Shown piece by piece: positions 1-8,179 of a DNA stretch of 34,324 bases (position 1 is the first letter of the stretch; each line of letters begins with the position of its first letter). The notes below the pieces were generated by a model. That model had not been told where the DNA came from. It saw only the letters and a list, made by a program, of their open reading frames with translations, and searched no databases. This DNA is from an uncultured Lachnospiraceae bacterium (lineage in GTDB: Bacteria; Bacillota; Clostridia; Lachnospirales; Lachnospiraceae), in assembly GCA_910578845.1 (NCBI GenBank), contig CAJTSL010000040.1, forward strand, positions 1 through 34,324, read 5' to 3'. The position numbers and the translations under genes are program-made.

Positions 1-7
1 AGCCGAC

Positions 8-36
8 AAGAGAAACTGCATACGCAGATTTCTCTT
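8..36 (+). other. Hairpin upstream of folA
   Basis: A 12-bp stem, AAGAGAAA-CTGC paired with GCAG-A-TTTCTCTT, closes a 4-nt loop with one bulged A. No clear T-run follows, so it may be the tail of a terminator for a gene left of the window or a leader structure of the folA transcript. Only the pairing is seen; the function is open. Confidence 0.35.
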
Positions 37-79
37 GCGGTTCCTCGAACGTGAATGTTCTCGGAATGGAGGATTAAAG

Positions 80-586
80 ATGAATATGATAGTTGCAGTA
101 GATAATAATTGGGCGATTGGCAATAAAGGCAGCCTGCTTGTGCGGATCCCCAATGACCATAAAGTCTTCCGGCAGGAGACGACAGGGAAGGTGGTCGTCC
201 TTGGAAGGAAGACGCTAGAGACTTTTCCGCAAGGAATGCCATTAAAGAATCGCACGAACATTATTCTTTCGTCTCATCCTGATTATCATGTGAAAGACGC
301 GATCGTCGTACATGATAAAGAAGAATTGCTGGAAGAACTGAGCAAATATAATGATGATGAGATTTATATCATTGGCGGTGAAAGTGTTTACCGGATGATG
401 TTGCCGTATTGTAATGTGGCGCATGTGACGAAAATAGACCATGCCTATGAAGCAGATGCCTATTTCCCGGACCTCGATGAGCTAGAGGAGTGGGAGATGA
501 CTGCGGATAGTGAAGAACAGACTTATTTCGATATCGCTTACCACTTTGTGAAATACGAGAGAAAAGAAGGGAAAGGGGAGCGATAG
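80..586 (+). CDS. folA: Dihydrofolate reductase
   Basis: This enzyme reduces dihydrofolate to tetrahydrofolate with NADPH in the cytosol, supporting thymidylate, purine and glycine synthesis. The 168-aa product is normal for the family. It opens with the typical MIVAVDNNWAIGNKG strand, and the Asp in IPNDHKVF aligns with the catalytic Asp27 of the E. coli enzyme. VVVLGRKTLETF, NIILSS and the IIGGESVY nucleotide-binding turn follow. I chose the ATG at 80 because GGAGG lies 7 nt upstream; the frame is open further 5' but that part has no DHFR similarity. An ATG two codons later is also possible. The hybrid kinase starts 4 nt after the stop, so the two are probably co-transcribed. thyA often precedes folA, but that region is outside the window. 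Confidence 0.95.
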   Translation: MNMIVAVDNNWAIGNKGSLLVRIPNDHKVFRQETTGKVVVLGRKTLETFPQGMPLKNRTNIILSSHPDYHVKDAIVVHDKEELLEELSKYNDDEIYIIGGESVYRMMLPYCNVAHVTKIDHAYEADAYFPDLDELEEWEMTADSEEQTYFDIAYHFVKYERKEGKGER

Positions 587-590
587 GTAC

Positions 591-2561
591 ATGGGCGAGA
601 ACACGAATGGCAAAAGAACGGGCGGTTTTACTGCGAAACTGGAGAAGCAGGCGGTTTCTATTCTGCTTGCCAAAGATGAACTGGAGAAGAAGAACATAGA
701 GTTGGAGAACGCCATGGCGCAGGCGCGGAAAGCGACCCGGGCAAGGGACTTATTCCTGGCGAATATGTCCCATGAGATCAGGACGCCGATCAATACGATT
801 CTCGGGCTCAATGAGCTGATCTTACGGGAGAGCCAGGATGAGACGATTAGAGGGTATGCGCTTGACATCAAACAGGCAGGCGGGATTTTGCTTTCCCTGG
901 TCAGTGATATCCTGGATTTCTCCAAAATCCAGTCCGGCAAAATGGAGCTGGTGGAAGGCACTTATGATATCAGTTCGCTTTTGAATGATTTGATTAATAG
1001 CAGTTCTATTCCGATACGCAAGAAGAAGCTGCGCCTTTCGCTTGATATCGCTTCGGACATCCCGTATAAATTATCGGGAGATGAAATCCATCTGCGGCAG
1101 ATCATCGGCAACCTTTTATCCAACGCCGTCAAGTATACCAAAGTAGGTACGGTCACGTTGCGCCTGGCCTGGAAGCCGGTGAACGAGGATACCATTATGA
1201 TGGAGGTTACCGTAGAAGATACTGGTATCGGCGTGAAAGAAAAAGACATTGCCAAGATATTTGAGACATTTAACAGGACCGATATGGAAGCAAGCCGGAG
1301 TGAGGAAGGGACCGGGCTTGGGCTTGCTGTGACGAACCGCCTGGTGGAAATGATGGGCGGGAAACTTACCGTTAAGAGCGAATACGGAAAAGGCTCTACT
1401 TTTTCTTTTGCTATTCCGCAGAAGGTCATCAGCAAAGATCCCCTTGGCGATTTCCAGGAACAATATGACAGAAGTGTCAAAAATTCAATCAGCTATAAAG
1501 AAAAATTCATTGCGCCGCTTGCCAAGATACTGGTAGTGGATGACAATGCCATGAACCTTGCTGTGGCACAGGATCTGCTGAGGAAGACGAAATTGCAGAT
1601 CGACGTGGCTTCTAGCGGGGAAGAATGCCTGGAAATGTTGAAGCGTAAGGAGTACCATCTGATCTGCATGGATCACATGATGCCCAACATGGACGGCATA
1701 CAGACGCTCCATGCGATCCGGGAGATGAAAGACAATCCATCCCAGAGCATCCCGATCATCGCGCTAACCGCGAACGCGGTAGTAGGCGCCAAAGAATTTT
1801 ACTTGGATGCCGGATTTGAAGATTATCTCTCGAAACCGATTGAGCCGGATAAACTAGAGGACATGCTGATCAAATTCCTGCCAAAAGAGCTTGTTTATCT
1901 GACTGGTGGAAGAGGTGTCTCGGTAGCGGATGAAGTGGCGTCTACTTTGAATGAAGAGAGCCTGACGGATATGGGGATCCATGTAGCCAACGGTTTAAAA
2001 TATATGGGGGGCAGCCATTCTCTTTATACCAAAGTCCTGCGAGATTTCCGGGAGATCCTGTTAGAGAAAGAAGAACAGCTTCGCACGATGCTATGTAAAG
2101 AGGACGTATCCGGTTATGGCATTATCGTACATGCCCTCAAGGGAAATGCCCGTAACATTGGCGCCGACGACTTGGCGGAAGAAGCTTTTGAGCTGGAGAA
2201 AAAGAGCAAAGCGGGAAGCTTGGAAGAAGTGGAAGTACAGTCTCCGATCCTGTTCAACATGATGCGGACATTAGGCGAGAACCTGGATCGGTATTTTGTC
2301 GCGGAGGTTTCCGTGAACAAAGAAGAGGCGCCGGAACCGGTCAAGCGCACCGCGCTTTCCGAAGAAGAATGGAAGCAGAAGCTGCAAGTCCTCAACCAAC
2401 GCTTAGATGACTTTGACAGCGATGGCATCGCAGAGAGCATAACGGACTTAAACAGCTACCAGCTTTCGGATAACCGCCAGAAGCTGTTGCGCATGTGCGA
2501 GAAGGCGATCAATGATTTTGCTTACGACATTGCAATGGATATTGTGGCATCCGAACTATGA
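591..2561 (+). CDS. Hybrid histidine kinase with receiver and HPt domains, no sensor domain
   Basis: This is a 656-aa phosphorelay protein. Residues 1-50 are a short, probably coiled-coil lead with no membrane segment or recognisable sensor. The H-box FLANMSHEIRTP puts the phospho-histidine at H61. The ATPase domain shows the N-box GNLLSNAVKYT (173-183), VEDTGIG (208-214) and GTGLGLAV (240-247). A receiver domain follows from about 312, with phospho-acceptor D361 in CMDHMMPNMDG and the lysine of LSKPIEP near 415. An HPt domain near 465-570 carries H514 in VHALKGNARNIGA. The full His-Asp-His relay is therefore in one soluble protein, and the final response regulator must be encoded elsewhere. 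It begins 4 nt after folA. The short N-terminus could mean a lost sensor region or input through a partner protein. Confidence 0.9.
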   Translation: MGENTNGKRTGGFTAKLEKQAVSILLAKDELEKKNIELENAMAQARKATRARDLFLANMSHEIRTPINTILGLNELILRESQDETIRGYALDIKQAGGILLSLVSDILDFSKIQSGKMELVEGTYDISSLLNDLINSSSIPIRKKKLRLSLDIASDIPYKLSGDEIHLRQIIGNLLSNAVKYTKVGTVTLRLAWKPVNEDTIMMEVTVEDTGIGVKEKDIAKIFETFNRTDMEASRSEEGTGLGLAVTNRLVEMMGGKLTVKSEYGKGSTFSFAIPQKVISKDPLGDFQEQYDRSVKNSISYKEKFIAPLAKILVVDDNAMNLAVAQDLLRKTKLQIDVASSGEECLEMLKRKEYHLICMDHMMPNMDGIQTLHAIREMKDNPSQSIPIIALTANAVVGAKEFYLDAGFEDYLSKPIEPDKLEDMLIKFLPKELVYLTGGRGVSVADEVASTLNEESLTDMGIHVANGLKYMGGSHSLYTKVLRDFREILLEKEEQLRTMLCKEDVSGYGIIVHALKGNARNIGADDLAEEAFELEKKSKAGSLEEVEVQSPILFNMMRTLGENLDRYFVAEVSVNKEEAPEPVKRTALSEEEWKQKLQVLNQRLDDFDSDGIAESITDLNSYQLSDNRQKLLRMCEKAINDFAYDIAMDIVASEL

Positions 2562-2564
2562 GTA

Positions 2565-2592
2565 TTGACTTTTTAGCACAAAAGCATAATAA
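2565..2592 (+). promoter_or_regulatory. Candidate sigma-A promoter for ilvE
   Basis: TTGACT at 2565-2570 is followed after 16 nt by TAATAA at 2587-2592, directly after the kinase stop codon. The -10 box is in an A/T-rich run with more than one possible register. Confidence 0.5.
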
Positions 2593-2627
2593 TAAATTGA
2601 CAGAATGAGGAAGGAGAATGATGTGAG

Positions 2628-3653
2628 ATGGAGAAGAAAAATATAGATTGGGCGAATCTAGGCTTTGGCTATCATGAGACGGATAAACGCTATGTATCTT
2701 ATTATAAGGACGGCGCCTGGGACGAAGGCGCACTGGTTACGGATGCCTCGATTACGATAAATGAATGTGCGGGCGTATTGCAGTATGCGCAGACATGCTT
2801 TGAAGGATTGAAAGCTTATACGACAGAAGATGGACGGATTGTCACATTTCGCCCGGATCTAAACGGCGAGCGTATGGAAGATTCCTGTAGGCGCTTAGAG
2901 ATGCCGGTATTCCCTAAGGAAAGGTTCCTTGATGCGGTGACGAAGACTGTAGCGGCCAACGAAGCCTATGTGCCTCCTTACGGTTCCGGTGCGACTTTAT
3001 ATATCCGGCCTTACTTATTCGGAAGCTCTGCGGTGATCGGCGTAAAACCTGCGCAGGAGTATCAGTTCAGGGTTTTCACAACGCCTGTTGGCCCGTATTT
3101 TAAAGGCGGCGTGAAGCCGTTGACTATCAAAGTGAGCGATTTGGACCGTGCTGCGCCAAACGGCACAGGACATATCAAAGCGGGACTCAACTATGCGATG
3201 AGCCTGCATGCTATTGTGACAGCGCATGAAGAAGGATTTGATGAGAATATGTATCTGGATGCGGGAACCAGGACCTATGTCGAGGAGACTGGCGGTGCGA
3301 ATTTCCTGTTCGTAACGAAAGACAATAAAGTTGTCACGCCGAAATCGGATAGCATCCTGCCCTCCATCACACGCCGTTCGCTGATGGTTGTAGCCAAAGA
3401 TTACCTGGGACTGGAAGTGGAAGAGAGGCCGGTAGCCTTCGAGGAAGTAAAGGATTTCGCAGAATGTGGTTTATGCGGCACTGCGGCGGTTATCTCCCCT
3501 GTCGGGAAAGTCGTTGACCATGGCAAAGAAATCGTGTTCCCAAGTGGCATGAGTGAAATGGGCTCGGTTACGAAGAAACTGTATGATACGTTGACAGGGA
3601 TCCAGATGGGACGCATCGAGGCGCCGGAAGGATGGATACATGTCATTAAGTAG
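2628..3653 (+). CDS. ilvE: Branched-chain amino acid aminotransferase
   Basis: This PLP fold-type IV enzyme moves the amino group between glutamate and the 2-oxo acids of leucine, isoleucine and valine. The 341-aa length suits the longer eukaryote-like BCAT class. Family marks include QYAQTCFEGLKAY (52-64), the arginines of ATLYIRPYLFG (122-132) and the PLP Schiff-base lysine K184 in GTGHIKAGLNYA. The region YVEETGGANFLFV holds the PLP-contacting Glu. A CxxC pair occurs in ECGLCGTAAVISP near 297-303, as in mammalian BCATs, where it is a redox switch; a similar role here is inference. The ATG at 2628 follows GGAGA. It probably starts a new transcription unit, with a promoter in the 66-nt gap after the kinase. 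Confidence 0.95.
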   Translation: MEKKNIDWANLGFGYHETDKRYVSYYKDGAWDEGALVTDASITINECAGVLQYAQTCFEGLKAYTTEDGRIVTFRPDLNGERMEDSCRRLEMPVFPKERFLDAVTKTVAANEAYVPPYGSGATLYIRPYLFGSSAVIGVKPAQEYQFRVFTTPVGPYFKGGVKPLTIKVSDLDRAAPNGTGHIKAGLNYAMSLHAIVTAHEEGFDENMYLDAGTRTYVEETGGANFLFVTKDNKVVTPKSDSILPSITRRSLMVVAKDYLGLEVEERPVAFEEVKDFAECGLCGTAAVISPVGKVVDHGKEIVFPSGMSEMGSVTKKLYDTLTGIQMGRIEAPEGWIHVIK

Positions 3654-3714
3654 AGGATCGCGGGACGATTGCAGATAGTCCCTAATTACAGTGACGAATT
3701 TATAAGAGAAAGGC

Positions 3715-4485
3715 ATGGTTATTATTAGTGGGATAAGAGAGGAATATCCGTATTTGTACGAGACGCACCTGCATACAGTGCAAGGCAGCGCTTGCGGGCG
3801 TTGCACCGGGGCGCAGATGGCGCGTGCCTGTAAGGAAGCCGGGTATACTGGCATCTTCGTGACCGATCATAACTGGGGCGGGAATACGGCAGTTGACAGG
3901 AAGAAGCCATGGGATGAATGGGTAGCGGAATTTTGTACAGGATATGAGAGCGCGAAGGCGGAAGGCGATAAAATTGGCTTAGATGTCTTCTTCGGATATG
4001 AAGCAGGGTTTCATGGGACGGAGTTTTTGATCTATGGAGTTGACAGGGAATGGATGCTTTCTCATCCTGCGCTCCGCCACGCGGACATAGAAGAACAATA
4101 TCAATTGGTCCATGGGAGCGGCGGCATGGTCATCCATGCGCATCCTTACAGGGAAGAAGGGTATATTCCTGAAGTCCGTCTTTTCCCGGCATGGGTGGAT
4201 GGTGTGGAAGGGATCAATGCCACGCATTCGAATCCCCAAAGCACGGCACACCATGACCCTGGATTTGACCAAAAAGCGATTGCCTATGCCGGAGAACATC
4301 ACCTGCCGCTGACGGCGGGATCAGACATCCATGCATCAAGGCTCTTAGGCGGTGGCGTTGCCTTTCGAAGAAGGCTTGCCTGTCCGGGGGAATATATTGA
4401 TGCGATCCTCTCAGGAGAGGATTATGTGCTGACCGATGGAGCATACTGGTATAGTAAAAAAGGAAAATTATTGCATGATGAATAG
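3715..4485 (+). CDS. PHP-domain metal-dependent phosphoesterase
   Basis: This 256-aa protein has the motifs of the PHP (polymerase and histidinol phosphatase) superfamily. ETHLHT supplies the first HxH metal ligands, VTDHNW follows, then an internal HAHPYRE and the C-terminal GSDIHAS. These residues bind a bi- or trinuclear metal centre that hydrolyses phosphoesters. The substrate cannot be told from sequence; histidinol phosphate, a nucleotide or a 5'-phosphorylated oligonucleotide are all possible. No histidine biosynthesis genes are nearby. The start is uncertain. The ATG at 3715 sits only 1 nt from AAAGG, and a TTG at 3754, just before the ETHLHT motif, has GAGG at better spacing. The last 11 nt overlap the start of the PrsA-like gene, implying translational coupling. 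Confidence 0.8.
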   Translation: MVIISGIREEYPYLYETHLHTVQGSACGRCTGAQMARACKEAGYTGIFVTDHNWGGNTAVDRKKPWDEWVAEFCTGYESAKAEGDKIGLDVFFGYEAGFHGTEFLIYGVDREWMLSHPALRHADIEEQYQLVHGSGGMVIHAHPYREEGYIPEVRLFPAWVDGVEGINATHSNPQSTAHHDPGFDQKAIAYAGEHHLPLTAGSDIHASRLLGGGVAFRRRLACPGEYIDAILSGEDYVLTDGAYWYSKKGKLLHDE

Positions 4486-5536
4486 GAAGAAAGTAGCGGT
4501 ATGGATATTGCTCTTGTGTATTCTGGCGCCTACGCTTACCGGCTGCGGCGGGAGGGATACAGATGGCGTTAAAGTCGTATTGATGGCTGGCTTTGATAAG
4601 GATGAGATATTCCGGATTGAGACCATTTCCTGTAGGCTGCCGGAGATCATGGTATATTTGACGAACATCCAGAACCAGTATGAAAGCGCGTATGGAAAAG
4701 AGATTTGGAACGTCAATTTAGGAGACGTGACGTTAGAAGAAAATGTCAAGGAAATTGCCCTTGCGCAGATTGCCCAGATTAAGACGATGAACCTGATGGC
4801 TAAGAAATACCAGGTTGAACTGACGGATGAAGAAGAGGAGAAGGCAGAGCAAGCGGCTGACACCTATTTTGCCTCGTTAAACGATACGGAAAAGGTATCC
4901 ATGGGCGTCGATCAGCGCACGATCAGAGATCTTTATGCGGAATATGCCCTGGCGAAGAAAGTATACCAATATATTATCAAAGACATCAATCCGGAAATCA
5001 GCGACGATGAAGCAAGGACTATTGTTGTCCAACATATCCTGATTAAGACGTATGCGCTAGACGGAACGGGCAAGAAAATCGAATATACGCAGAAAGCAAA
5101 AGAAGACAGTTACCAGATCGCATATGAAGTGTGGGAGAAAGCGAAGGCGGGCGAAGACTTTGATGAACTGATCAGGCATTATAATGAAGATGAGAAAAGC
5201 ACTTATTCTTTCGGCAAGGGAGAAATGGATCCTGCATTCGAGAAAGCGGCTTTTAATTTAGGCACGGGAGAGATCAGCAATGTCGTAGAGACGGGATTTG
5301 GCTTCCATGTTATCAAATGTATCAGTACTTTTGACAAGGAAGAGACGGACAGCAATAAAGTAAAGATTGTGGAACAGCGAAGGGAAGAGGTTTTCGGCCA
5401 GGAATATGATGCCTTTGTAGCGACGCTGACAAGAAGGCTGAACGAAGAGCTGTGGGACGGCGTCCGTTTTATCCATGACGATCATGTAGTGACAATGGAT
5501 TTTTTTGAAGTATACGATAAGTACTTTAAAGAATAG
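4475..5536 (+). CDS. PrsA-like peptidyl-prolyl isomerase lipoprotein
   Basis: The product is a predicted extracytoplasmic foldase of 353 aa. The signal peptide runs from the basic start MMNRKK through a hydrophobic core (7-22) to the lipobox LTGC with lipidated C24. A helical SurA/PrsA-type chaperone region follows to about 180. The parvulin domain begins at VVQHILIKT and includes DFDELIRHYNED, FGKGEMDPAFEKAAFNL, GEISNVVETGFGFHVIKC. Such proteins help secreted proteins fold at the membrane-wall interface. The open frame extends 13 codons upstream, but AAAGGA lies 9 nt before the ATG at 4475 and the lipoprotein signal starts there. A second ATG at 4478 is equally possible. The gene overlaps the PHP gene by 11 nt. 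Confidence 0.88.
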   Translation: MMNRKKVAVWILLLCILAPTLTGCGGRDTDGVKVVLMAGFDKDEIFRIETISCRLPEIMVYLTNIQNQYESAYGKEIWNVNLGDVTLEENVKEIALAQIAQIKTMNLMAKKYQVELTDEEEEKAEQAADTYFASLNDTEKVSMGVDQRTIRDLYAEYALAKKVYQYIIKDINPEISDDEARTIVVQHILIKTYALDGTGKKIEYTQKAKEDSYQIAYEVWEKAKAGEDFDELIRHYNEDEKSTYSFGKGEMDPAFEKAAFNLGTGEISNVVETGFGFHVIKCISTFDKEETDSNKVKIVEQRREEVFGQEYDAFVATLTRRLNEELWDGVRFIHDDHVVTMDFFEVYDKYFKE

Positions 5537-5645
5537 GAAGCCGATTAAGAACGCTTGTGATGCCTAATTAGCTGTGGGCAGCTTAGTTTAGAAAAAATTT
5601 AGAAATTGTGGAAAAGCAGTAAATCAGAAGGATTGAAAGATGTTG

Positions 5646-5678
5646 TTAGCACTCATTCGAGATGAGTGCTAATTTTTT
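5646..5678 (+). promoter_or_regulatory. CIRCE operator (HrcA site) with terminator geometry
   Basis: The sequence TTAGCACTC-N9-GAGTGCTAA at 5646-5672 is a perfect match to the CIRCE consensus bound by the heat-shock repressor HrcA. The palindrome extends by 2 bp into the spacer, giving an 11-bp stem with a 5-nt loop. Six T residues (5673-5678) follow at once. The same DNA could thus act as a Rho-independent terminator for the prsA-like unit and as the operator of htpG. It lies 7 bp upstream of the -35 box rather than between promoter and gene. Confidence 0.92.
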
Positions 5679-5679
5679 C

Positions 5680-5708
5680 TTGACTTTTTCCAAAAGGCAC
5701 AGTAAACT
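5680..5708 (+). promoter_or_regulatory. Sigma-A promoter of htpG
   Basis: TTGACT (5680-5685), a 17-bp spacer and TAAACT (5703-5708) match vegetative promoters well. The site is immediately downstream of the CIRCE element and 45 nt upstream of the htpG start. Confidence 0.8.
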
Positions 5709-5753
5709 GTTTGGTAGGAAAATGTAATCAAATACAGAAAGGAACGTGATGAT

Positions 5754-7988
5754 ATGGCACTAAAGCATGGTAATTTATCAATTAACAGCGATAATATTTT
5801 CCCGATTATCAAGAAATGGTTATATTCAGACCATGATATTTTCTTCCGTGAACTGGTTTCGAACGGGTGTGATGCAATTACAAAATTAAAAAAACTTGAT
5901 ATGATGGGCGAATATTCCCTTCCTGCCGATTATAAGGCGAAGATCCAGGTGATCGTGAACCCGGAAGAGAAAACGTTGAAGTTCATTGATAACGGCCTTG
6001 GCATGACGGCTGACGAAGTAGAGGAATATATTAACCAGATTGCTTTTTCGGGAGCAGCGGATTTTATTGAAAAGTATAAAGATAAAACAAATGACGACCA
6101 GATTATCGGGCATTTTGGCCTTGGCTTTTATTCTGCGTTCATGGTGGCGGATGAAGTGCATATTGACAGCCTTTCCTATAAAGACGGCGCGACAGCAGTT
6201 CATTGGGAATGCGATGGCGGCACGGAATTTGACATGGATGAAGGACAAAGGAGTGAAGTCGGCACTGAGATTACGCTTTTCATTAATGAAGACTGCTTAG
6301 AGTTCTGTAATGAATATAAAGCAAGAGAAGTCATTAAGAAATATTGTTCTTTTATGCCGATCGAGATTTATCTATCCAAAGCAAATACGACAGAGACACA
6401 GATTATTACGGAAGCGGAGAAATTAGATACCGATACCGTAGTGGAAGAGATCAAGAAGGAAAAAGAAGAGGACGAGCAGAAGCTAAAGATTACCAAACGC
6501 CCTGAGCTCTTAAATGATACGAATCCTCTCTGGAGCAGGCATCCGAATGAATGTACGAAGGAAGAGTACCTGGAGTTTTACCGGAAAGTGTTCCAGGATT
6601 ATAAAGAACCTCTCTTCTGGATCCATCTGAACATGGATTATCCATTTAATTTAAAGGGAATCCTGTATTTCCCGAAGATCAATATGGAATATGAATCCAT
6701 TGAGGGAACGATCAAGCTATATAATAACCAGGTCTTCATTGCGGATAATATCAAAGAAGTCATCCCGGAATTTCTGATGCTATTAAAGGGTGTCATTGAT
6801 TGCCCGGATCTGCCGCTCAACGTTTCCAGGAGCGCGCTGCAAAATGACGGTTTTGTCAGGAAGATCAATGAATATATAACGAAGAAAGTAGCAGACAAGC
6901 TCTCCGGCATGTGCAAGACCGAAAAAGAAGAATACGAGAAATATTGGGATGATATTAGTCCCTTCATTAAATTCGGCTGCTTAAAGGACGACAAGTTCTG
7001 TGAGAAAATGACAGATTATATCCTCTTTAAGAACTTAGACGGTAAATATCTGACTTTGCCGGAATGCCTGGAAGTAAAGAAGAATGACGCTGACGGGGAG
7101 GACTCGGATGCGCAGGATCTTACTACAGAAGGAAGCGCAACGGATGCTGCAGATGAGAGCAAAGAAGAGGCTGCCGTAGAAGAGAGCAGTGAGGAAACCG
7201 AGACAGAAGCTGTAGAGGAAAGCAATGGAGATGCAGCAGAAGCTGATGGTGAAAATAACGAAAATGCGGGAGCGACTGCGGTTGATGAGAACGGTGAGAA
7301 AGTAGAAGCGGAAATCGTCGATGAAAACGGAGAGACAATATCTGGCGATGAGGAAGAAACTGAAGAGCCGAAAGAGAAAATCATCTACTATGTAACGGAT
7401 GAAAAGCAGCAGAGCCAGTACATCAATATGTTCAAAGCTGCCAAAATGGATGCCGTTATCCTGACGCACAATATCGACCAACCTTTCGTATCCCAGTTAG
7501 AGGCAAAGAATGAGGGCGTTAAATTCCAGCGGATCGACGCCGATCTGACGGATACATTCAAAGCAAAGACTTCGAAGAAAGCCGAGAAGGAAATGGAAGA
7601 GCAGGCGGAAGAAATTGCGAAGCTGATGAAGAAAGTCTTAAAGAAAGACGCCATCACCGTGAAAGTAGAGAAACTCAAAAATAAGAAGATCTCCTCCATG
7701 ATCACTTTATCCGAGGAAAGCAGGAGAATGCAGGACATGATGAAGATGTATGCAATGCCTGGCATGGATATGGGCATGTTCGGGAGCAAAGAAGGAGAAA
7801 CGCTCATCTTAAATGCAAACCATCCGCTCGTACAATATGTGATAGAGAACAAGGACGGCGAGAATGTCAAGATGATCTGCGAACAGCTCTATGATCTTGC
7901 GCTGTTACAGCAGGCGCCGCTTGAGCCGGAGGCAATGACAAAATTTGTGGCAAGAAGCAACGACATTATGATGATGCTGACGAAATAA
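5754..7988 (+). CDS. htpG: HtpG (Hsp90-family chaperone) with acidic insert
   Basis: This ATP-dependent cytosolic chaperone carries all GHKL ATPase motifs: ELVSNGCDAITKL, DNGLGM and GHFGLGFYSAFMV. The middle domain has the expected LYFPKINME-type segment and the LPLNVSRSALQND loop. At 744 aa it is about 100 residues longer than typical bacterial HtpG. The excess is an acidic, Glu/Asp/Ala-rich low-complexity stretch at about residues 444-538, between the LPECLEVKK segment and EKIIYYVTDE in the middle domain. Reading is continuous through the insert and the C-terminal dimerisation part is intact. The start follows AAGGAA. CIRCE upstream predicts repression by HrcA with induction by heat or misfolded protein. 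A strong terminator follows. Confidence 0.96.
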   Translation: MALKHGNLSINSDNIFPIIKKWLYSDHDIFFRELVSNGCDAITKLKKLDMMGEYSLPADYKAKIQVIVNPEEKTLKFIDNGLGMTADEVEEYINQIAFSGAADFIEKYKDKTNDDQIIGHFGLGFYSAFMVADEVHIDSLSYKDGATAVHWECDGGTEFDMDEGQRSEVGTEITLFINEDCLEFCNEYKAREVIKKYCSFMPIEIYLSKANTTETQIITEAEKLDTDTVVEEIKKEKEEDEQKLKITKRPELLNDTNPLWSRHPNECTKEEYLEFYRKVFQDYKEPLFWIHLNMDYPFNLKGILYFPKINMEYESIEGTIKLYNNQVFIADNIKEVIPEFLMLLKGVIDCPDLPLNVSRSALQNDGFVRKINEYITKKVADKLSGMCKTEKEEYEKYWDDISPFIKFGCLKDDKFCEKMTDYILFKNLDGKYLTLPECLEVKKNDADGEDSDAQDLTTEGSATDAADESKEEAAVEESSEETETEAVEESNGDAAEADGENNENAGATAVDENGEKVEAEIVDENGETISGDEEETEEPKEKIIYYVTDEKQQSQYINMFKAAKMDAVILTHNIDQPFVSQLEAKNEGVKFQRIDADLTDTFKAKTSKKAEKEMEEQAEEIAKLMKKVLKKDAITVKVEKLKNKKISSMITLSEESRRMQDMMKMYAMPGMDMGMFGSKEGETLILNANHPLVQYVIENKDGENVKMICEQLYDLALLQQAPLEPEAMTKFVARSNDIMMMLTK

Positions 7989-8017
7989 ATAACGGAATGA
8001 GCTTGGACGCTCTTCGT

Positions 8018-8059
8018 AGGCACTGTTATCCGATCTGCTTGGATGGCAGTGCCTTTTTT
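8018..8059 (+). terminator. Rho-independent terminator after htpG
   Basis: AGGCACTG (8018-8025) pairs with CAGTGCCT (8047-8054). An inner ATCC/GGAT pairing lies in the loop, and T residues run to 8059. Confidence 0.9.
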
Positions 8060-8179
8060 GGTGCTGTTAACTTGGTTTGTTATGCGCAGGAATAAAAGGA
8101 TTGCATAATCAGGGGCAGGATAATACAATGAAAAGAAAGCATCCGTACCATCGCTTATTATATGGGGAAAGGTCGTGCC

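Noticed and set aside
7016..7481. Ser- and Phe-rich minus-strand frames opposite the htpG insert
   Set aside because: They are reflections of the GA-rich acidic coding stretch; their composition and lack of a ribosome site argue against translation.
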